Source: CAYINU01 sp964364855
Lineage (GTDB): Bacteria > Margulisbacteria > Marinamargulisbacteria > CAYINU01
Direction of reading: 5' to 3'
Assembly: GCA_964364855.1 (NCBI GenBank)
Contig: CAYINU010000028.1
Location: 1 to 19,614, forward strand
DNA: 19,614 nt
Every line of letters starts with the position of its first letter. Position 1 is the first letter of the stretch. Below the pieces are notes generated by a model, which worked only from the letters and a program-made list of their open reading frames with translations, did no database searches and was not told the DNA's origin. The position numbers were made by a program, and so were the translations under genes. Shown here in pieces: positions 14,286 to 19,614 of the stretch.

Positions 14286-15989
14286 ATGAAGACCTTACTT
14301 TTTTTGAGTTTCCGTAACTTTATCCGCCAGCGTCGGCGAAATATTTTGTTGGGCGGGGCCATTGCCTTTGGCGTGATGATGCTGACCGTAGCCAATGCCT
14401 TTTCGGCCGGCATTACGGATAGTTTGCTAAACCGGATCGTGATTTATATGTCCGGTCATGTACAGATCAATATGATCGAAAACGGCCGCATCATGAGTCC
14501 CGTCGTCCGCAACCGCGATGAGATGTTAAAGGTCATTAAAAATCATGTGGAAGGTATCGACCGCATCCAGGAAGACGTGGGCGCTTTTTGCCGTGCCGTG
14601 GGCAACGGAAAAGGCGATTATGTTTACGTGGTCGGCATCGACAAACCCGATCAACTGGCCGATCAGATACGCGTCTTGTCCGGCAGTTTGAAGGGATTTG
14701 GTAACACCATTCCCAACGCCATGGTGCTCTCTGAACAAAAAGCCAAGTATCTGCAAGTCAAAGTAGGAGATCCGGTTCGGTTACGGTTAACAACCATCAA
14801 TGGCCAGGGGCAAACTGCGATGGGCAGCGTTATAGCCATTGTCAAAAGCCAAAATATGTTTATGGATTATGCGCTATTTATGCCCATGGCCTATCTCAAA
14901 GAAGCCCTGGGATATGCCCCGCATGAAACAGGTGGCATCAAAGTAATTCTCAAAAATCCCCGCGACGCCATCCGCCAAACCAACTTGTTGTTTAGCCAAC
15001 TCCAACCCAAAAAAGCCTATCTGCAGGCCAATATGGCCGACCAGTCTGTGCTCATTGTCGGATTTAACCGCAAGACGACACGGGCCGATCTGCTGCCCTG
15101 GATGCCTGATCTGCCAGCCAACTGGACACCGACCATGTCTGGCATCGTCATGAGTCAGGCCCTGGCCGATGTGATCGGTCAACAAGTCAACGACACCACC
15201 ACCTGGAATTTCATGACCCAGCATGCAGGCTTGGCCGAATCGGAAGCCATTATATCGGCCATCACGGCGTATGATAATGGCCTTCCCGGCAATGTGGTAT
15301 GGATGAATTCAAAGGACTATTTCAAATTATTTAATCCCAATTGGCCGGGCAACAGTCGCCTGATCGAGCGCTTTACCAATCTTCCGGACAAAGTGCTGGC
15401 GCAAATGGCTGACGAATGGTGGCTGTTGCCCCGCTCCAAGGCATCGAAAGGGTTCACGGAGAAATTCAAGGCCCTCACCAAAGGTCCTCATTCGCAAGGC
15501 ACGCTTGACGTGTCCAGCATGTACGAAAATGCCGGTCAGATTGTCCAAGCTGAGGCCGTCTTTAACGGTGTCATGCTCATCGTAGGCGCCGTAATTTTCT
15601 TTATCATCATGATCGGTGTCCTCAATTCGTTACGCATGTCCATCCGGGAGCGCACTCGGGAATTTGGAACCATGCGGGCCATTGGCATGAAGCAGTGGCA
15701 GGTGCGCTGGGTCATTATTTTGGAAGTCGTGTGGATGACGTTGGCGGGATGGCTCGCGGGACTTGCGCTATCGTTTATCGCCATTAAGCTGTTGCAGCTC
15801 AAACAATTCAGTTATGACAATCCGATGAATATGGTGATGCTGGATCGCCGTCTGGTGTTTATCTGGACAGCAAGAAACCTGATCCAAAATTGGGTTCTGG
15901 TGATGGTTTTTGCCTTGGTCACGGCGTACTTTCCGGCGCGGAATGCGTCCAAAATGAAGCCGGCTGATGCCTTGCGATTTAATACTTAG
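14286..15989 (+). CDS. FtsX/LolE-type ABC permease, second copy
   Basis: This 567-residue permease has the same layout as its neighbour. An N-terminal membrane segment (about 20-43) follows LSFRNFIRQRRRN. The periplasmic domain is very large, about 380 residues. Three C-terminal segments follow (about 423-448, 474-503 and 532-555). The conserved SIRERTREFGTMRAIGMK lies after the second segment, and PARNASKMKPADALR ends the protein as in LolE/MacB relatives. GAGGGA lies about seven bases upstream and the gap from the previous gene is three bases. The two permeases are clearly diverged, which suggests an asymmetric complex like LolC-LolE. The periplasmic domain is about 50 residues longer than in the first copy. 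Confidence 0.9.
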   Translation: MKTLLFLSFRNFIRQRRRNILLGGAIAFGVMMLTVANAFSAGITDSLLNRIVIYMSGHVQINMIENGRIMSPVVRNRDEMLKVIKNHVEGIDRIQEDVGAFCRAVGNGKGDYVYVVGIDKPDQLADQIRVLSGSLKGFGNTIPNAMVLSEQKAKYLQVKVGDPVRLRLTTINGQGQTAMGSVIAIVKSQNMFMDYALFMPMAYLKEALGYAPHETGGIKVILKNPRDAIRQTNLLFSQLQPKKAYLQANMADQSVLIVGFNRKTTRADLLPWMPDLPANWTPTMSGIVMSQALADVIGQQVNDTTTWNFMTQHAGLAESEAIISAITAYDNGLPGNVVWMNSKDYFKLFNPNWPGNSRLIERFTNLPDKVLAQMADEWWLLPRSKASKGFTEKFKALTKGPHSQGTLDVSSMYENAGQIVQAEAVFNGVMLIVGAVIFFIIMIGVLNSLRMSIRERTREFGTMRAIGMKQWQVRWVIILEVVWMTLAGWLAGLALSFIAIKLLQLKQFSYDNPMNMVMLDRRLVFIWTARNLIQNWVLVMVFALVTAYFPARNASKMKPADALRFNT

Positions 15990-15998
15990 GAGTACGCC

Positions 15999-16772
15999 AT
16001 GAAAAAATCGGTCTTGTTGTTGTTTGTCGTGTGTCTGTTTGTGGCTGCTAGCTTGACGGCCCATGCAACGGTCACCACTGCGCAAATCCTCAAGCAAATG
16101 GACGATCTGCAAACCTTGCAAGAAGACGTTACCGCCAAAGTCAGCATTGTCCAGCAGGACGTGGACCAAGGCCAGCGCAATATGGAGGCCATCTTTTTTG
16201 CTAAAAACATTCAAGATCTCTTTTTGATCGTGATGACCCAGCCAGAGTCTGAAAAGGGCAATGGGTATCTGAAAAACCAGGATAAATTCTGGATGTACCG
16301 CCGCAATACCCGCACGTTTCAGATCATCAGTCGGGATGAGAGTATTGGCGGGTCTGATGCCAATGCGGGGGATTTTGAAACGCCACAATACCAAAAACAA
16401 TACCGGGCCGTACTGGATGCCGCTGGCAAAGAAAGCATTCGGTCGGAAACCTTGGGCAATATCCCCGTTTACCGCGTCGAAATCGCCGCCAAGACCAGCG
16501 ATGTGTCCTACCCCAAAAAAATTCTATGGGTCCGCCAAGACCATTTTTTGCCCCTCAAAGAACAAAATTTTGCCAAGTCCGGCACCTTGATGAGCACGCA
16601 ATATTATCTCAAATACACGCAGATCAAGGGCCGCTATATCGCCATCTGGCAAATGGCCATCGACGAATTTGAAAAAGGCAACAAAACGGTGTGGCAGATC
16701 TCCAATATTCAGTTTGCACCGTTGGCAGACTCAGTCTTTACCAAGGCCTACCTGGAGAACCTGTCTAAATGA
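15999..16772 (+). CDS. LolA-like outer-membrane lipoprotein-sorting protein
   Basis: This 257-residue periplasmic protein has a clear Sec signal peptide (MKKSV, hydrophobic core, cleavage after AHA at about 23). There is no lipobox Cys at the cleavage site. The body resembles the LolA-like outer-membrane lipoprotein-sorting family. GNGYLKNQDKFWMYRRNTRTFQII, followed by a GGSDANAGDFE stretch, matches the typical 'GYLxxGDxxWxYxP...GSDFxxxD' pattern. Strand-rich sequence continues to the C-terminus. In this family a half-barrel carries acylated cargo across the periplasm. AGGAG lies about seven bases before the ATG. Its stop overlaps the start of the barrel gene (ATGA), so permeases, carrier and barrel are encoded as a unit. 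Confidence 0.87.
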   Translation: MKKSVLLLFVVCLFVAASLTAHATVTTAQILKQMDDLQTLQEDVTAKVSIVQQDVDQGQRNMEAIFFAKNIQDLFLIVMTQPESEKGNGYLKNQDKFWMYRRNTRTFQIISRDESIGGSDANAGDFETPQYQKQYRAVLDAAGKESIRSETLGNIPVYRVEIAAKTSDVSYPKKILWVRQDHFLPLKEQNFAKSGTLMSTQYYLKYTQIKGRYIAIWQMAIDEFEKGNKTVWQISNIQFAPLADSVFTKAYLENLSK

Positions 16773-18007
16773 TCCGGCGCTGCGCGGGATGGGCATTGGT
16801 TTTGACCTTGGCCTCCTGCCCTGCACTGGCGCAAACCCTCGATGAAAACGCCTTATTTGAGGACGCGGCAACCATTGCAACCGCCAACAGCGAGTCCATT
16901 GCGCTCTACAACACCTTGCAGTCGGTTACGTTTTCCGGCCAAATCCAAAATTATGGGTTGATCAGCCTGGATGGGGATGACCACCAATTTTTGTCTTATG
17001 CCGATACGGATTTCTTTTTGGATATTCGCCTTAATAAAGGCATCAAAGCCTTCGCCGATTTTAATGTGTTGGCTGCCTCCCGCGAGGTCGTTCCAGGTGC
17101 AGGAAAAACAGCGTTGGGCGTCAAGGAATTTTTTGTCGATATCCCCATGTCAGACACGCTGTATTTGCGCACCGGAAAACAATTTTTGTCTTGGGGCCGA
17201 ACCTATTTTTGGAAACCGGTTGATTTTGCCAACCAGCAACAAGTCGATTTTTTCAGGCCCGCCGCCATCCGCGAAGGTGTGTATGGGTTGCGCCTGCATG
17301 TGTCGGAGCAAACCGACAATGTCTATCTGTTTTTCCAAACCGACGACGCCAATCGGCTGACGGGAATTGCCTTTATCGGGCGCTACGAATGGACGGTGGG
17401 CCATTCGGAACTGGGCTTATCCTCTCGGGTTCGCTACCACCAACCGACCCGTTACGGATTTGATTTTTATACGCCGGCGGGCGGATGGGACATCAACACC
17501 GAGCTATCAGCCAGCTATGGCACGACCCGCCAACGGGTAACCCAAAACAGCGGGGTGGCAACCGCCTCGGTGATCAGCAGGGAATGGGTGATGCAAGCTG
17601 CTGTCAACGTGGGCCGCTCTTTTGATTGGGAAAGGCCGGATCGCATCACGTGGACGACCGAACTGTATTACGACAGCGCCGGATATGCTCAGAACGTCCT
17701 TGCTGACCCCGTCATCGGACCGACCATCGTCGCTTTGGGGTACACGCCGAATCACCTGTCCCAATGGTACGCAGCCTCCTTTTTGACCATCAGTGAATTT
17801 CCCAATCACTCCACTAGCCTGAGTAGCAATATCCTGGCCAACTTGGTGGACCGATCCTACGTGTTTTCGATAGGCCTAACCTACACGTGGATCCCTGCAT
17901 TTAAAACCGGTCTTTTGCTGTCCAGGCTTTCCGGCGCGTCCACCACGGAGTACGGACAGTCGGGCACGGCCTACCAAATTCTGGCTTCGGCGATTCTCAC
18001 GTTTTAA
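16769..18007 (+). CDS. Outer-membrane beta-barrel protein of the Lol-like module
   Basis: This 412-residue exported protein has a signal peptide (MIRRCAGWALVLTLASCPALAQ, cleavage after about 22). The rest is rich in alternating amphipathic strands ending in aromatic residues (FFLDIRL, LYLRTGKQFLSWG, VYLFFQT and others). The C-terminus ILASAILTF ends in Phe, the usual signal for BAM-mediated assembly. There is no lipobox. The conserved-looking GKQFLSWGRTYFWKPVDF is typical of porin-like barrels encoded beside LolA-like proteins, though I cannot name a family with certainty. The ATG overlaps the LolA-like stop by four bases. I infer that it receives or passes on the cargo of the ABC/LolA-like pathway at the outer membrane. 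Confidence 0.8.
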   Translation: MIRRCAGWALVLTLASCPALAQTLDENALFEDAATIATANSESIALYNTLQSVTFSGQIQNYGLISLDGDDHQFLSYADTDFFLDIRLNKGIKAFADFNVLAASREVVPGAGKTALGVKEFFVDIPMSDTLYLRTGKQFLSWGRTYFWKPVDFANQQQVDFFRPAAIREGVYGLRLHVSEQTDNVYLFFQTDDANRLTGIAFIGRYEWTVGHSELGLSSRVRYHQPTRYGFDFYTPAGGWDINTELSASYGTTRQRVTQNSGVATASVISREWVMQAAVNVGRSFDWERPDRITWTTELYYDSAGYAQNVLADPVIGPTIVALGYTPNHLSQWYAASFLTISEFPNHSTSLSSNILANLVDRSYVFSIGLTYTWIPAFKTGLLLSRLSGASTTEYGQSGTAYQILASAILTF

Positions 18008-18054
18008 CTGGCGCCGATTGACTCCGCCGCGTACATAATGCAAGCTAAAAACCA

Positions 18055-19311
18055 ATGGGCAAGCTCATTGTTAACGGTCATATTCCTTTGCACGGCCAGG
18101 TCAGTGCCTCCGGAGCCAAAAACGCCGCCCTGCCGATCCTGGCTGGCGTCATTTTAGCCGAGGGGGAAACCGAGCTCACCAACGTCCCGCGCTTGGCGGA
18201 CATTGTCACGATGACCAGTATGCTCAATGCGTTGGGACTTCGCGCCGAGTTACACGCGGGCAACCGCATGAAAATCTGGAATACCCGTAAAGTCCGCCAC
18301 CTCGCCCCTTACGATCTGGTAACGTCAATGCGGGCATCCTTTTTTGTTGCGGGACCGATTCTGGCCCGAACCGGATTTGCCAAGGTTCCTTTACCCGGGG
18401 GATGTGCCATCGGCACCCGTCCGGTAGATATCCACCTTAAGGGCTTTCAAGCGTTGGGTGCTGCCATTTCAATTGAGCATGGGTTTGTGGAACTGAAAGC
18501 CAAAAAGCTCGTCGGCACCCGCATCCGCCTGGACTTTCCCTCCGTGGGCGCCACTGAAAATATTATGATGGCCGGCACATTGGCCGAAGGCACCACCATA
18601 ATCAACAACGCCGCGCAAGAACCCGAAATTGTCGATTTGGGGAATTTTTTAATTAGTGCTGGGGCTACCATCGAGGGATTGGGAACACCCGAAATCACCA
18701 TTCACGGCACCACCAAACTGCGCGGTACCTCCCACCGCGTGATCCCCGATCGCATCGAGGCCGGTTCGTTACTCATCGCTGGACCCATCACGGGCGGCGA
18801 TGTCACTGTCGAAAATGCGGTTGCCAATGACCTGCGTCCCCTGTTGGACAAACTCATCGAGGCGGGAGTGGGCATCGAGGAAAAGCCCAACAATGTGATC
18901 CGTGCCTATGCCAAAGGCCGCTTTTCAGGGGTGCGTATCGAAACCGAACCGTTCCCCGGATTCCCTACCGACATGCAGGCGCAAATGATGTCCCTTTTGA
19001 CCCTAGCCAACGGCCCGAGCATCGTGGCCGAAAGTATATTTGAAAACCGGTTTATGCATGCCAATGAATTGATGCGTATGGGCGCCAACATTAAAATCGA
19101 GAACCGCTATGCCATCATCGAAGGGGTACCTGAGCTCAGCGGCGCAGATGTTAAAATCACAGACCTTCGTGCCGGTGCCGCTTTGATTTTGGCCGGATTG
19201 GCTGCCAAAGGATCGTCCGGGATATATGGCTTGAAACACCTCAAACGCGGTTATGAAAACTTGCCTGAAAAATTGCGGCAATTGGGTGCCGATATCACCA
19301 ACGAACTATGA
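18055..19311 (+). CDS. murA: UDP-N-acetylglucosamine 1-carboxyvinyltransferase
   Basis: This 418-residue cytoplasmic enzyme transfers enolpyruvate from PEP to UDP-GlcNAc, the first committed step of peptidoglycan synthesis. It has SGAKNAALPIL near the N-terminus (Lys22, Asn23) and the active-site loop LPGGCAIGTRPVDIH with the catalytic Cys117, the residue attacked by fosfomycin. Arg93 lies in SMRASFF. The C-terminus has LKHLKRGYENLPEKLRQLGADI. The length is normal. The ATG at 18055 gives the usual N-terminus but has no Shine-Dalgarno. TTGACT (18018-18023) could be a -35, but I see no good -10 at the right distance. The gene follows the barrel gene by 47 bases, and dapF starts inside its stop codon. 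Confidence 0.96.
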   Translation: MGKLIVNGHIPLHGQVSASGAKNAALPILAGVILAEGETELTNVPRLADIVTMTSMLNALGLRAELHAGNRMKIWNTRKVRHLAPYDLVTSMRASFFVAGPILARTGFAKVPLPGGCAIGTRPVDIHLKGFQALGAAISIEHGFVELKAKKLVGTRIRLDFPSVGATENIMMAGTLAEGTTIINNAAQEPEIVDLGNFLISAGATIEGLGTPEITIHGTTKLRGTSHRVIPDRIEAGSLLIAGPITGGDVTVENAVANDLRPLLDKLIEAGVGIEEKPNNVIRAYAKGRFSGVRIETEPFPGFPTDMQAQMMSLLTLANGPSIVAESIFENRFMHANELMRMGANIKIENRYAIIEGVPELSGADVKITDLRAGAALILAGLAAKGSSGIYGLKHLKRGYENLPEKLRQLGADITNEL

Positions 19312-19614
19312 TTCAGCTTGCCTTTAAAAAATATCAGGGCATCGGCAACGACTTTGTTTTGATCGATGCCACAAAACCGAACTTTCCAGATCTGCCGTGG
19401 CACATGATTGCCAAACAATGGTGCCTTCCTCATTTCGGAATCGGGGCAGATGGACTCATCTTGGCCCTGCCCTCTCAAAACGCCGACTTTGTGATGAAAA
19501 TTTTTAATGCGGACGGCTCCGAATCCGCACAGTGCGGCAACGGCATCCGCTGTTTCACGCGATTTGTTGTCGAAAACGGGCTGACTGCCAAGTCCGCATT
19601 GTCCGTGGAAACAA
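19308..19614 (+). CDS. dapF: Diaminopimelate epimerase (5' part, cut by the window edge)
   Basis: The first 102 residues are present; the gene continues past the right edge. The enzyme interconverts LL- and meso-diaminopimelate, supplying the peptidoglycan cross-linking amino acid and lysine. YQGIGNDFVLID, PHFGIGADGLI and FNADGSESAQCGNGIRC are clear family motifs, the last containing the first catalytic Cys (residue 76). The second catalytic Cys would lie outside the window. The ATG overlaps the murA stop (CTATGA), so translation is probably coupled. Together with lysC it indicates DAP-type peptidoglycan. Confidence 0.95.
   Translation, partial: MIQLAFKKYQGIGNDFVLIDATKPNFPDLPWHMIAKQWCLPHFGIGADGLILALPSQNADFVMKIFNADGSESAQCGNGIRCFTRFVVENGLTAKSALSVET

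Overview
The window comes from a diderm (Gram-negative-type) bacterium of middling G+C. It carries a lipid A gene (lpxA), an LPS-type heptosyltransferase, a Lol-like envelope ABC system with an outer-membrane barrel, and genes of the meso-DAP/peptidoglycan pathway (lysC, murA, dapF). The 5' third of a 16S rRNA gene lies at the left edge on the minus strand and is the best handle for placement. I cannot assign a phylum by reading it.

Layout. (1) Positions 1-514: 16S rRNA 5' end, its leader with a boxA-like element, and a strong sigma70-type promoter whose -35 overlaps the stop codon of the next gene. (2) 511-4548, minus strand: birA, aroH (chorismate mutase), an A+T-rich archaeal-type AAA ATPase, tyrA (prephenate dehydrogenase) and a GT9 heptosyltransferase. 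The ATPase sits between aroH and tyrA. It is preceded by a 55-bp direct repeat, each copy carrying a promoter and a start codon. (3) 4615-9598, plus strand: a FabZ-LpxA fusion whose FabZ part lacks the catalytic histidine, lysS, then secD and secF. (4) 9603-11420, minus strand: a small PlsY-like membrane protein and lysC (aspartate kinase). (5) 11523-18007, plus strand: a tightly packed six-gene unit made of a P-loop nucleotide kinase-like protein, a LolD-type ATPase, two FtsX/LolE-type permeases, a LolA-like periplasmic protein and an outer-membrane beta-barrel. (6) 18055-19614: murA and the start of dapF.

Themes. Most of the genes build or service the envelope: lipid A, LPS core, Sec translocation, a Lol-like export route, peptidoglycan precursors and DAP. 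Genes are very tightly packed, with stop/start overlaps of 1-20 nt at many junctions. Two initiation modes appear to coexist. Some genes have clear Shine-Dalgarno sites, including GTG and TTG starts. Others have a -10 hexamer only 7-8 nt before the ATG and no Shine-Dalgarno, which predicts leaderless mRNAs (the ATPase, secD and the P-loop kinase).

The most interesting items are the Lol-like export module with its own barrel, the FabZ-LpxA fusion with a broken dehydratase motif, the ATPase insertion with its duplicated promoter-plus-start leader, and the leaderless promoters. No CRISPR array, insertion sequence or tRNA was seen, and there is no gene-free stretch over 300 bases.
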